Shown: one piece after another, positions 17,067 through 25,425 of the stretch
Layout of the letters: each line of letters begins with the position of its first letter
Numbering within the stretch: the first letter of the stretch is position 1
From: JACNIV01 sp965370415
Lineage (GTDB): Bacteria; Cloacimonadota; Cloacimonadia; Cloacimonadales; TCS61
NCBI GenBank assembly: GCA_965370415.1
Contig: CBDUTJ010000011.1
Span: 1 to 64,000, forward strand
DNA length: 64,000 bases
Direction: 5' to 3'
Made by a program: the position numbers and the translations under genes
Notes under the pieces: model-generated
Database searches by the model: none
What the model was told of the DNA's origin: nothing
Seen by the model: the letters and a program-made list of their open reading frames with translations, nothing else

Positions 17067-17981
17067 TTACTCCTTTTTTTTTGAAAGAAATGAAGCAAGA
17101 GCTATAGAGAGAAATTTTGTCTCTTTAGTATCTGCTCTTGATGTTAAAATACAGGGAACTGAAGCTCCCACAACAACTGCAGCTAATTCAGCATCAGCAA
17201 AGGTTGTTAAAGCTTTGAAAAACACGTTTCCGGTACATATATTAGGAAAAATTAAAATATCACAATCCCCGGCTACCGGACTTTTGAATTTCTTTTCTTC
17301 TGCGCACCTTTTTGATATTGCCAGATCCAATGCAAGTGGACCATCAACCTCAACTCCTTCGAGTTGCCCTCGCTTAACCATTTTCTTTATAATTGTGGCA
17401 TCGATAGTTGAATCAATTTTGAAACTCGGTTTTTCAACACAGGAAATTATACCGGCTTTGGGTTTTGATATTCCCATTTTATTGGCAATACTTATACAAG
17501 ACTTTAACATGGCTATCTTCTGGGATAGATCAGGTTGTACTAAAATAGCAGCATCGGAAATAATAAGAAGTTTATGATATTTGGGAACCTGCATAATAAC
17601 AATATGTGTAAGAAATCTTGCTACTTCTACTAATCCATGTTGTTTATTTAGAATAGCATGCAAATAATCAGCAGAACTGATAAACCCTTTCATCAATATA
17701 TCTGCTTCCCCAGATCTAACTATTTCAACTGATTTCGCTGCTATTTTTGCCGGTTCTTTCTCATCCACAATATTCCATAAAGCTGTACTTAAATTACATT
17801 CTTCCGATAATTTCAGAATCTCTTCTTTATCTCCAACCAGAGTTGCTTCTATAAATCCTTCGTTTACACTTTTAGCTACAGACTGAATAACTGAAGGAGC
17901 ATTACCGCCAGCTACCACGAGTTTTCTTTTGGTATACTTTACTTTTTTTGTAATTTCATTTAATGATTTAATTTTTTTCAT
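17067..17981 (-). CDS. ptb: Phosphate butyryl/acetyltransferase family protein
   Basis: A 304-residue member of the Ptb/Pta family, converting acyl-CoA + phosphate to acyl phosphate + CoA. Landmarks: V-A-G-G-N-A-P-S-V near the start, D-I-L-M-K-G-F-I-S-S, I-I-S-D-A-A-I, V-E-V-D-G-P-L-A-L-D and P-N-I-C-T-G-N-V-F-F-K-A. Length and motifs favour the Ptb branch, but that branch also acts on acetyl-CoA, and with acetate kinase two genes downstream acetyl phosphate is the likely product. It overlaps the upstream tandem-receiver gene by 4 bp. Confidence 0.87.
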   Translation of the reverse strand: MKKIKSLNEITKKVKYTKRKLVVAGGNAPSVIQSVAKSVNEGFIEATLVGDKEEILKLSEECNLSTALWNIVDEKEPAKIAAKSVEIVRSGEADILMKGFISSADYLHAILNKQHGLVEVARFLTHIVIMQVPKYHKLLIISDAAILVQPDLSQKIAMLKSCISIANKMGISKPKAGIISCVEKPSFKIDSTIDATIIKKMVKRGQLEGVEVDGPLALDLAISKRCAEEKKFKSPVAGDCDILIFPNICTGNVFFKALTTFADAELAAVVVGASVPCILTSRADTKETKFLSIALASFLSKKKE

Positions 17982-18778
17982 GAATTGAAACCTATTAGAA
18001 TTTGATTAATTGTTTTTAGAAGTTCCATTGGTTCTACTGGTTTAGAAACATACATATCAGCCCGATGTTCTTTTGCAAGTCGTGAAGCAAAATCTGAACT
18101 GACAAGTTTATTGTCGATACTACTCACGATAACAACAGGTATTTGAGAGGTTTTCGGATTTTTTTTGAGTTCATAACATATAGAATATCCATCTTTATCT
18201 GGAAGTGTTATTTCAAGAAGAATCAGATCTGGAGAAAAAGCTCGTGCCATTTTCTGTGCTTCAATACCACTCTCTGCTATAAACACTTCAAAATTGTTTG
18301 ATAGGAGAACTTTTTCTATTCCTGATACAAAATCCGTATCACAATCAGTAATTAGGATTTTTCTCTTTCCTGGCAGTTTTTGGAATTTAATTTTTTTTTT
18401 TTTCAGTAACTTCTTAACATTAAATAACAGTTCGTCTTTTTTTACAGGTTTTTCCATAAACTCGTCTGCTTTATGGCAGTAAGCAATTACATCAGCATAA
18501 CTGCTTCCCTTTTTTTTACTCATAGAAGTAAGGATAATAACAGGTATTTGAAAAGTTTCAGGAGTTTCTTTCAGTTCTCTGCAGATTGAAAAACCATCCC
18601 CATCCGGGAGCATAATATCCAATATTATCAGATCCGGTTTTTCTGATTTTGCTTTTGTGAATCCTTCTCTACCTTTTGATGCTACCATAACATCATAATC
18701 TTTGCTTTCAAGAATGATTTGAATCGACTTTCGGAAATCCGAATCATCGTCTATAAGTAAAATTTTGGAATTAAGCAT
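17978..18778 (-). CDS. Tandem receiver-domain protein, second domain lacking the acceptor Asp
   Basis: A 266-residue protein of two CheY-like domains and no output domain. REC1 is complete (D-D-D pocket, Asp54 in I-I-L-D-I-M-L-P, T-S pair, K-P-V). REC2 keeps the acidic pocket and K-P-V, but the phosphoacceptor position is Glu189 in I-L-L-E-I-T-L-P, so it cannot be phosphorylated in the normal way and may mimic the active state. It probably relays or titrates phosphate between the kinases of this cluster and other receivers. It overlaps both neighbouring genes by a few bases. Confidence 0.88.
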   Translation of the reverse strand: MLNSKILLIDDDSDFRKSIQIILESKDYDVMVASKGREGFTKAKSEKPDLIILDIMLPDGDGFSICRELKETPETFQIPVIILTSMSKKKGSSYADVIAYCHKADEFMEKPVKKDELLFNVKKLLKKKKIKFQKLPGKRKILITDCDTDFVSGIEKVLLSNNFEVFIAESGIEAQKMARAFSPDLILLEITLPDKDGYSICYELKKNPKTSQIPVVIVSSIDNKLVSSDFASRLAKEHRADMYVSKPVEPMELLKTINQILIGFNS

Positions 18779-19556
18779 ACTTGTGTATTCTTTCCAGAAG
18801 CTGTTCGGGTTTTATAGGTTTTTGGATGAATTCATCTACTTTATGATTTATTGCCAAGGTTTTGGCAAAATCAGGTTCGCTCAATTGTGTAGTGAAAGCA
18901 GTAACCATAAGAATTGGAATATTAAATGTCTTTTTATTGGATTTCAGTTCACGGCAAACAGAAAACCCATCTATATCTGGAAGAATCGGATCAATGACTA
19001 TCAGCTGCGGGGACATGGTTTTAACCATCATTATCCCGCCTTTTCCTGTATCAGTAGTTTCTACTTCATAATCTTTTCTTTCCAGAGCTTTTCGCATGGA
19101 ACGCATAAAATCATGATCACTATCTATGAACAATATCTTTGGTTTATCAGAAAATTCCGAAGTGATAGCCTTGCTTCGGGTGATCAAGCCGTGCACTCGA
19201 GCGATCAATTCTTTCGGATCAATGGGTTTATCCGCAAATTCATCTGCCTGATGATGAAGAGCAATTTTTTCTGCATATTGCTTTTGAGCTTTCTTATCAC
19301 TTATGGAAGTTAGAATCAGGATGGGAATCTCAAAGAAATCAGTATTTTCCTTAATTTCCGTACATAATGAAAAACCATCATAATCCGGAAGCATTATATC
19401 CAGAATGATCAAATCGGGTTTTTCCTTTTTCAACATCAACCTGGCTTCTCTTGCGTTTGCTGCAGTTACAACATCATATCCTCTGAATTTGAGTATTTTG
19501 GATGTGGCTCCACGAAAATCTACATCATCATCGATCATTAAAATTTTACCTTTCAT
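18771..19556 (-). CDS. Tandem receiver-domain protein
   Basis: A 261-residue protein of two CheY-like domains, a paralogue of the next gene downstream. Both acceptor positions are Asp (Asp53 in I-I-L-D-I-M-L-P and Asp189 in I-V-I-D-P-I-L-P), with K-P-I near the end of each domain. There is no effector domain, so it is a phosphate relay or protein-interaction module. It overlaps the upstream REC-histidine kinase by 11 bp and the downstream paralogue by 8 bp. The pair likely arose by tandem duplication. Confidence 0.88.
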   Translation of the reverse strand: MKGKILMIDDDVDFRGATSKILKFRGYDVVTAANAREARLMLKKEKPDLIILDIMLPDYDGFSLCTEIKENTDFFEIPILILTSISDKKAQKQYAEKIALHHQADEFADKPIDPKELIARVHGLITRSKAITSEFSDKPKILFIDSDHDFMRSMRKALERKDYEVETTDTGKGGIMMVKTMSPQLIVIDPILPDIDGFSVCRELKSNKKTFNIPILMVTAFTTQLSEPDFAKTLAINHKVDEFIQKPIKPEQLLERIHKYA

Positions 19557-20658
19557 TTTTTTCCTCCTTTATTTCTGGCAGAAGAATTGAAAAAACCGTT
19601 CCTCTACCGGGTTCGCTTGTTACTTTGATTTCTCCTGAATGAGCATCAATAACCCTCTTTACAATACATAAACCCAAACCAGTTCCATCTGTTCTATTGT
19701 GTGGATTTACCTGATAAAATTGATCAAATATAAATGGTAATTCCTGCTGAGAAATTCCAATTCCAGTATCAGAAATCTCCACCTTTACATACTCGTTTTC
19801 CATTTGTGCGGAGATGGTTACATTCCCACCATCAATATTATACCTGATACCATTTTCCACTAAATTTAGAAAAACCTGCTCCAGAGTATTTGCATTACCG
19901 GATATTAAAGCCAGGTTTTGGGGAACATCCATTTTTATAGTTACATTATTTTGTTTAGCTAATGATTGTAAAGTATCCGGGATCTTGGATAGGATTGGAA
20001 TTAGGTCTGTTGGTTTTAATTCAGCCACCAGCTTATTTGCATCAATTTTGGCAAAGTCGAGCCATTCTTTAATAAGTCTAATCAATTCATCAATACGGAT
20101 TTTTGAGCGATTCATTATTTTTTTTTGTTCTTCAGAAACAGCACCCACCATACCGCCGAGAATTACCTCAAAATATTGTTGAACGGCAACCAGCGGAGTT
20201 CTAAGCTGATGTGAGACCATACTGATGAAATTTTCTTTCATTCTATCTTTTTCTTCACGTATTCTATTTGTTTCGAGAATTAATTTCCTTCTTTTTAAAG
20301 CTCTGCGTGTAACCAATCGGAGTTCATCAGGATTGAACGGTTTAGGTAAGAAATCGTATGCTTCCCTTTTTATAGCTTCCACTGCAGATTCTATCGTGGC
20401 ATATCCGGTTATAACTATTGAGACGATTGTCGGATCGATCTTTTTTATCTCTTCCAGAACTTCCATTCCACTCATCCCGGGCATTTTGAGATCCACATAA
20501 ACAAGGTGCGGTTTAAGTTCTCTGATCTTCCTTAATCCTGAAATACCATCATTAGCCATATCAACCTGATAACCATCTTTAACGAAAACCTGGCTACAGG
20601 AATCACATATATATTGTTCATCGTCGATTATAAGAATTTTAACATTTTCCGTTTTCAT
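19546..20658 (-). CDS. Receiver-histidine kinase hybrid without membrane segments
   Basis: A soluble protein of about 370 residues. It has an N-terminal receiver (I-I-D-D-E, acceptor Asp in V-Y-V-D-L-K-M-P-G, K-P-F), a HisKA domain with the H-box M-V-S-H-Q-L-R-T-P, and a HATPase domain with N-L-V-E-N-G-I-R-Y, D-T-G-I-G-I and G-T-G-L-G-L. It is probably a cytosolic kinase whose activity is set by phosphorylation of its receiver. I chose the ATG at M-K-T-E-N; the longer frame begins with TTG inside a sigma-54-like promoter. No Shine-Dalgarno is visible. This gene starts the sigma-54-like transcription unit that runs to the hydrogenase. Confidence 0.88.
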   Translation of the reverse strand: MKTENVKILIIDDEQYICDSCSQVFVKDGYQVDMANDGISGLRKIRELKPHLVYVDLKMPGMSGMEVLEEIKKIDPTIVSIVITGYATIESAVEAIKREAYDFLPKPFNPDELRLVTRRALKRRKLILETNRIREEKDRMKENFISMVSHQLRTPLVAVQQYFEVILGGMVGAVSEEQKKIMNRSKIRIDELIRLIKEWLDFAKIDANKLVAELKPTDLIPILSKIPDTLQSLAKQNNVTIKMDVPQNLALISGNANTLEQVFLNLVENGIRYNIDGGNVTISAQMENEYVKVEISDTGIGISQQELPFIFDQFYQVNPHNRTDGTGLGLCIVKRVIDAHSGEIKVTSEPGRGTVFSILLPEIKEEKNER

Positions 20659-20671
20659 GCTATAATGTAAT

Positions 20672-20687
20672 GGCAATATCTATGCCA
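20672..20687 (-). promoter_or_regulatory. Candidate sigma-54 (-24/-12) promoter
   Basis: On the minus strand TGGCATAGATATTGCC has GG and GC ten bases apart and matches the sigma-54 consensus TGGCAC-N5-TTGC at all but one position. It lies in the gap directly downstream of an NtrC-type activator gene, facing the kinase/Ptb/malic enzyme/acetate kinase/hydrogenase genes. The expected start point is only about 3 bases before the ATG, so the transcript would be almost leaderless. Confidence 0.6.
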
Positions 20688-20798
20688 TAAAACCGGTGAT
20701 GAAATGAAAGTGTCCTAAGTTTCTAAAATGGAATGAATTACCTTTTTTTCTTATTTATATTTAGAGAAAGTAAATGCTAAATTAAGATGAACTTCTGC

Positions 20799-20809
20799 GG
20801 ACTTTGTCC
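20799..20809. promoter_or_regulatory. Possible activator-binding inverted repeat
   Basis: GGACTTTGTCC (GGAC-N3-GTCC) lies about 115 bp upstream of the sigma-54-like promoter, a typical enhancer distance. Only one short copy is seen, so support is weak. Confidence 0.25.
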
Positions 20810-20823
20810 TCAATGCCGGGGAA

Positions 20824-22167
20824 TTAATCCCCAGATTTTAATCTATATTTATCGATCTTCTGTCGTAATGTTTTACGATCGATTTTAAGCAAATCTGCTG
20901 CTTTGCTTTTATTCCAATTACATTCTCTTAAAATTTTTATTATGTGTTCTTTTTCAGCAGATGCCAAAGTAGTGGAATAGTTTTTTAAACTAACAAATGA
21001 AAAATGAAAAATATCTGTTGGCTCTATGATATCACTTTCAGCAAGAACAACTGAACGTTCTATAGTATTTTGCAATTCCCTTACATTTCCAGGCCAATCA
21101 TAATCAATAAGAGCTTGCATAGCCTTTGGGGAAATTGATCTAATTTTTTTTCCTCTTTTCTGGTTATATTTATTCAGAAAATAATTTACCAGGGAAGGGA
21201 TATCATCTTTCCGAATCCGAAGCGAAGGCAAATTTATAGGTATCACAGCTAACCTGTAAAAAAGATCTTCACGGAATGTATCTTCTTTTATGCCTTTGAC
21301 AAGATCTGTATTTGTTGCTGAAATAATTCGAACATCAATTTTTATTGTCTGGTTACTTCCAACTTTTGTAACTTCACTTTCCTGAATTGCTCTCAGAAGC
21401 TTCCCTTGAATATTCGTACTGATATTTCCAATTTCGTCAAAAAAAAGAGTTCCGGTATTTGCCAACTCAAATTTCCCATATTTGGATGCAATTGCTCCTG
21501 TAAATGAACCCTTAACGTGTCCGAAAAGTTCACTCTCAAAAAGGGTTTCCACCAAACTTCCGCAATCTACAGTTACAAAAGGTTTATTTTTTCGTGAGCT
21601 ATTTCGATGAATTGCTCTGGCAACCAGTTCTTTTCCTGTTCCACTTTCACCTGAAATTAAAACTGTACTATCAGTTGGTCCTACTCTTCTTATCAATTCT
21701 TTTATTTTTATCATTGGTTTACTTTCACCGATGAACTCATCCATTCCAATATATGAATCTAACTGCTCGCGAAGATAGATGTTCTCTAAAAACAGTTTTC
21801 TTTTTTCAGCTACACGTTTTATAATTACTCTTAAAGCATCTGGAGTAAAAGGTTTGGGTAGAAAATCATTAGCACCAATTTTCATAGCTTCCACAGCTGA
21901 TTCAACTGTAGCATATCCGGTAATAATAATTACAGCCGTATCAGGATGATTTTCTTTTATCTTTTTCAAGATGCTCATACCACTAATACCCGGCATTTTC
22001 AAATCAAGGATAACAATATCATAAACCTCTTTTTTCAGAAACTCCAGACCTTGAAGTCCTTCTTCAGCTTCAGTCACACTGTAATGGACTTTGACAAGGA
22101 TTTGACGGCAAGCGTCACGTATATACTTATCATCGTCGATAACTAATACATTAGTTAGTCTATCCAT
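20824..22167 (-). CDS. NtrC-family sigma-54-dependent response regulator
   Basis: A 447-residue activator with three domains. The receiver has acceptor Asp in I-V-I-L-D-L-K-M-P-G. The AAA+ domain has Walker A G-E-S-G-T-G-K-E, sigma-54-contact loop G-S-F-T-G-A, Walker B L-F-F-D-E-I and the arginine-finger region F-R-E-D-L-F-Y-R-L. The Fis-type helix-turn-helix has N-W-N-K-S-K-A-A-D-L-L. It would activate RNA polymerase-sigma-54 when phosphorylated. It overlaps the upstream histidine kinase gene by 8 bp, so the two form a cognate pair. The promoter match immediately downstream is a plausible target. Confidence 0.93.
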   Translation of the reverse strand: MDRLTNVLVIDDDKYIRDACRQILVKVHYSVTEAEEGLQGLEFLKKEVYDIVILDLKMPGISGMSILKKIKENHPDTAVIIITGYATVESAVEAMKIGANDFLPKPFTPDALRVIIKRVAEKRKLFLENIYLREQLDSYIGMDEFIGESKPMIKIKELIRRVGPTDSTVLISGESGTGKELVARAIHRNSSRKNKPFVTVDCGSLVETLFESELFGHVKGSFTGAIASKYGKFELANTGTLFFDEIGNISTNIQGKLLRAIQESEVTKVGSNQTIKIDVRIISATNTDLVKGIKEDTFREDLFYRLAVIPINLPSLRIRKDDIPSLVNYFLNKYNQKRGKKIRSISPKAMQALIDYDWPGNVRELQNTIERSVVLAESDIIEPTDIFHFSFVSLKNYSTTLASAEKEHIIKILRECNWNKSKAADLLKIDRKTLRQKIDKYRLKSGD

Positions 22168-24082
22168 TTTGTTCCTCTATAGGTAAACTGATAATAAAAG
22201 TGGAACCTTTTCCAGCTTTACTTACAACACTGATATTCCCCTTGTGTTTTTTGATGATCCCATAACTTATTGATAGTCCCAGACCTGTGCTGTGAGGTTT
22301 GTGGCTTGCCGAGAAAAAAGGATCGAAAATTTTCTTAATATTTTCTTTTATAATTCCATAACCAGTATCTGTAAAATTCACATTAATAAAATTTTTATCG
22401 GTAGAATAGTAGGTTTCAATGGTTAATTCTCCCTGACCTTTCATTGCTTCCACTGCATTAAGTAGGATATTAACAAATACCTGTTGAATCTTAGCTTTAT
22501 CGAACATGATATTTGGAATTGTCAGATCATACTTTTTAGTGATCTTAACATTCAGAAACAAAGATTGATTTTTTACAAGCGAAAGCACATCCTCGATAAC
22601 ATGATGGATACTATCCTTCTTCATCTCCGGTTCTGTTTGGCGGGAGAAATCGAGCAGTCCTCTTACGATTTTCTTACACCTGGTTGTTTGCTCTACAATT
22701 TTTTGCAGATTCTCTTTTTCAGGAGACTCTTTTGGTAAATCCTCTAAGATAAGACTGCTATAAATTAAGATGCTACCGAGTGGATTATTAATTTCATGAG
22801 CAACACCTGCCGCTAATTTACCAACAACAGCTAATCTTTCGGACTCCATAATTTTCTGTTTTGTATATTCCAGTAATTTCTGGTCTCTTTCTCTTATGGA
22901 ATCTGCCATAAAATTAAATGTGCTGCCCAATTCAGCAAATTCATCTTTGGATTTACATTCAACTCGATGGCTTAAATCTCCTGATGCCAAATGATGTGAT
23001 GCAGTAACAAGACACTTTATAGGTCTGATTATACTATTCCCAAGAAAATAGGAAATTATAAAAGATACTATAACACCGGCAAATGTAATCCACAGAAAAG
23101 TCCACAAGGTATCTTGTTTCATATCAGTAAATTCTTCTTCCAGAATTCCCACATATAAAATTCCAATAAGCTTATCATTGATGCTTCTTATTGGTTCATA
23201 AGCAGCAATATACCAATTATTAACAACGAAAGCTCTATGGATCCAGGGATTTCCTTTGATCAGCACCTGATTGTAAACTTCTTCAGAAACCCGCGTACCA
23301 ATTGCTCTTTCTCCATCGATTGTTTCAACATTGGTTGAGATGCGAAGATCATTCTGAAAAATGGTTGCTGTACCAATATCTTTCCCTTTGTAAGTTTCCC
23401 TTCGATATACAATATCTTTTATTTTATCAACGAGTTCAAAATTCCTGTTAAGAAGAACTCCGCCATATAATACTCCGATTAAGTTACCTTCGTAATCAAA
23501 AATGGGAGCTGCTGCCTTTATGATCATTCCGGAAGTTTCCTCCTGCTCCAGCCTTTTTCTTGCTTTAGGTGTTTCAATTAATTCAATTCGAGCTTGCTCA
23601 GGAAGTTCCTCGTTTTCTAACGATAGTTCTTTTTTTGAAAATATCTGGGTTGCTGCTACTATTTTTTCTTTACCTATAACTTTCTCTACAATTTCATCAT
23701 TTGCCTGACTATCACCAAAGAATTCAGGATTATTTGCTCGCAAAAGAACTGTTCCATTCTTATCTGTGAGAGTAAGAAAATCCAAAGATTCTATTTCGCT
23801 GATTTTCTTAAGTTCATTTTCCAGAGATTGGATATCCTGTTTCATGAAGGCGTTTTTAATAAAAAACCTTAAAGCTGTTAGGCGAATGGAAGCTTCGACT
23901 ACCCTGGTTTTTTCCTTATAAATTTCTCTTGCTGTATTAAGGTCTAATTTCACTTTTTTCTGGGCTTGTTTCACAATCCTGTCACCGATCAGATGCACTC
24001 CAACAAGCGTAGCTGTTAAACCTGTTAATATTATAACCAGAAGGAAGAAAATAATCATTTTTAACCTGATTGATAATTTCAT
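22160..24082 (-). CDS. Membrane sensor histidine kinase (Cache-HAMP-HisKA-HATPase)
   Basis: A 640-residue sensor kinase. TM1 is at about 8-32. A periplasmic Cache-type sensor region of about 290 residues follows, with G-N-P-W-I-H-R-A-F-V-V-N-N-W-Y-I-A-A-Y-E and I-G-I-L-Y-V-G-I-L as usual for Cache domains. TM2 is at about 325-350. HAMP comes next, then HisKA with H-box A-A-G-V-A-H-E-I-N-N-P-L-G-S, then HATPase with D-T-G-Y-G-I and S-T-G-L-G-L-S. Cache domains of this class often bind small organic acids or amino acids; the ligand here is unknown. Paired by overlap with the NtrC-type regulator. Confidence 0.92.
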   Translation of the reverse strand: MKLSIRLKMIIFFLLVIILTGLTATLVGVHLIGDRIVKQAQKKVKLDLNTAREIYKEKTRVVEASIRLTALRFFIKNAFMKQDIQSLENELKKISEIESLDFLTLTDKNGTVLLRANNPEFFGDSQANDEIVEKVIGKEKIVAATQIFSKKELSLENEELPEQARIELIETPKARKRLEQEETSGMIIKAAAPIFDYEGNLIGVLYGGVLLNRNFELVDKIKDIVYRRETYKGKDIGTATIFQNDLRISTNVETIDGERAIGTRVSEEVYNQVLIKGNPWIHRAFVVNNWYIAAYEPIRSINDKLIGILYVGILEEEFTDMKQDTLWTFLWITFAGVIVSFIISYFLGNSIIRPIKCLVTASHHLASGDLSHRVECKSKDEFAELGSTFNFMADSIRERDQKLLEYTKQKIMESERLAVVGKLAAGVAHEINNPLGSILIYSSLILEDLPKESPEKENLQKIVEQTTRCKKIVRGLLDFSRQTEPEMKKDSIHHVIEDVLSLVKNQSLFLNVKITKKYDLTIPNIMFDKAKIQQVFVNILLNAVEAMKGQGELTIETYYSTDKNFINVNFTDTGYGIIKENIKKIFDPFFSASHKPHSTGLGLSISYGIIKKHKGNISVVSKAGKGSTFIISLPIEEQNG

Positions 24083-24113
24083 TTTAGTTATTCTCCAAAA
24101 TCATTAAAAAAGC

Positions 24114-24977
24114 TTAAAAATCCGAAACGATTATATCTACGCGTCGATTTTGTTTTCTTCCTTCTTTTGTAAAATTAGCTCTAATTGGTCTTCTGAAACC
24201 ATACCCGGCAGAACTAAGCCTATGTTCATCAACTCCAAGATCTATAAGGAACTCCTTTACGTTATATGCTCTATCTTCCGATAATATTTGGTTGAATTCA
24301 GCAGAACCTGTATCATCTGTATGTCCTTCAATAATTATTCGTGAATCTCGATACACAAGCAGTATACCTGCAACTTTTGCCAGACTGATTTTTAACTCAC
24401 AGGTAAGGGTGGCTTTACCGACATCAAAAAGGATATCAGACATGGAAATGATAGTTCCGCGAGCATCTCTTTTCACATTTATAAGTTCATTCTCAAGTTT
24501 GTAGAATCTACGTTCAGCTTCTGCTTTTTTCTCTGCAAGTTCTTTTTGAATACGGATAGCTTTTTCGGTTGCCAATCTCTGCTTAATCCTGTTTATTTCT
24601 TCTCTCATCTCATTTATTTCACGAAGGATTTCTTCACCTTCTTTCTGCACTTCCAGGTTTACCGCATAATTTTTTGCTGCTACCATTTGAATCTTCGCAG
24701 CTTCTGTCAAAAGCTGGAGCAGTTCAAATTCTTCTTCAGCTTCCTTCATATAAAGTTTATCGGAATAAAGTTCTATCGCCATTTCAATCCTTGCGAGTAC
24801 TATCGGGTAGAGATCAACTTCACGGGCAATTCCAGCTTCCAGATATTCCTGGTAAGTTTTTGTAAGTTCTGCTTTAAACTCAGCAAGTTTTTCCATGGTG
24901 AACTCTTCTGACCAGCAGTACACATGAAAGGTTAGAAATATTAATAAAAATATTAGTTTATATATATTCTTTTTCAT
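24114..24977 (-). CDS. OmpA-family cell-envelope protein
   Basis: A 287-residue protein with a signal peptide, a helical DUF4398-like region (about 25-110), a coiled coil (about 110-165) and a C-terminal OmpA peptidoglycan-binding domain: I-I-I-E-G-H-T-D-D-T-G, L-S-E-D-R-A, L-S-S-A-G-Y-G and K-Q-N-R-R-V-D-I. It probably anchors to peptidoglycan in the periplasm. It overlaps the upstream small gene by 4 bp and lies 31 bp before the sensor kinase, so it may report envelope state to that kinase (inference). Confidence 0.85.
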   Translation of the reverse strand: MKKNIYKLIFLLIFLTFHVYCWSEEFTMEKLAEFKAELTKTYQEYLEAGIAREVDLYPIVLARIEMAIELYSDKLYMKEAEEEFELLQLLTEAAKIQMVAAKNYAVNLEVQKEGEEILREINEMREEINRIKQRLATEKAIRIQKELAEKKAEAERRFYKLENELINVKRDARGTIISMSDILFDVGKATLTCELKISLAKVAGILLVYRDSRIIIEGHTDDTGSAEFNQILSEDRAYNVKEFLIDLGVDEHRLSSAGYGFRRPIRANFTKEGRKQNRRVDIIVSDF

Positions 24978-25378
24978 TTTTGAAGCTCCAATTTTAATTC
25001 CTTAAAATCATCTTTGAGATATTCAAGCTGTTTCCTTGTTATCCTAAGAGATTCGACCTGCCTGTCATGTTGTTCCTTACTTCTTTCCAGATCATACAAA
25101 CTGAGGGCTAACCTATAAAGGATGAATGCTTTATCTATATTTTTATGCAGTCTTTTTTCTTTATTCTTCTTTTTAAGCTCTCGATACTCTTCATAAAGCA
25201 GATCGGCTTTTTTTATGAGGATAGATTCCAATTTATGTTCTTCACAACTCTTCTTTAAAACCTTTACCTGATATTCCTTTCTGGCCAATTCCTGTTTCAA
25301 TAGTTTCCTGCTTGAAACACAGAATAAATTAAAACTCAAAAACAGTAATACAATAAAACAAATTAATTTCTTTTTCAT
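24974..25378 (-). CDS. Small exported helical protein, possible lipoprotein
   Basis: A 134-residue protein with a hydrophobic signal (M-K-K-K-L-I-C-F-I-V) and a Cys at residue 20 in F-N-L-F-C-V, an imperfect lipobox. The rest is charged helix that resembles the DUF4398-like region of the OmpA-family neighbour. AAAGGAG precedes the ATG. It is translationally coupled to the OmpA gene (ATGA-type 4-bp overlap), so the two probably act together in the envelope. Function is unknown. Confidence 0.65.
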   Translation of the reverse strand: MKKKLICFIVLLFLSFNLFCVSSRKLLKQELARKEYQVKVLKKSCEEHKLESILIKKADLLYEEYRELKKKNKEKRLHKNIDKAFILYRLALSLYDLERSKEQHDRQVESLRITRKQLEYLKDDFKELKLELQK

Positions 25379-25425
25379 AAAAACTCCTTTTTTTATAAAA
25401 TTATAACATTAACAATTTTCGTTGT

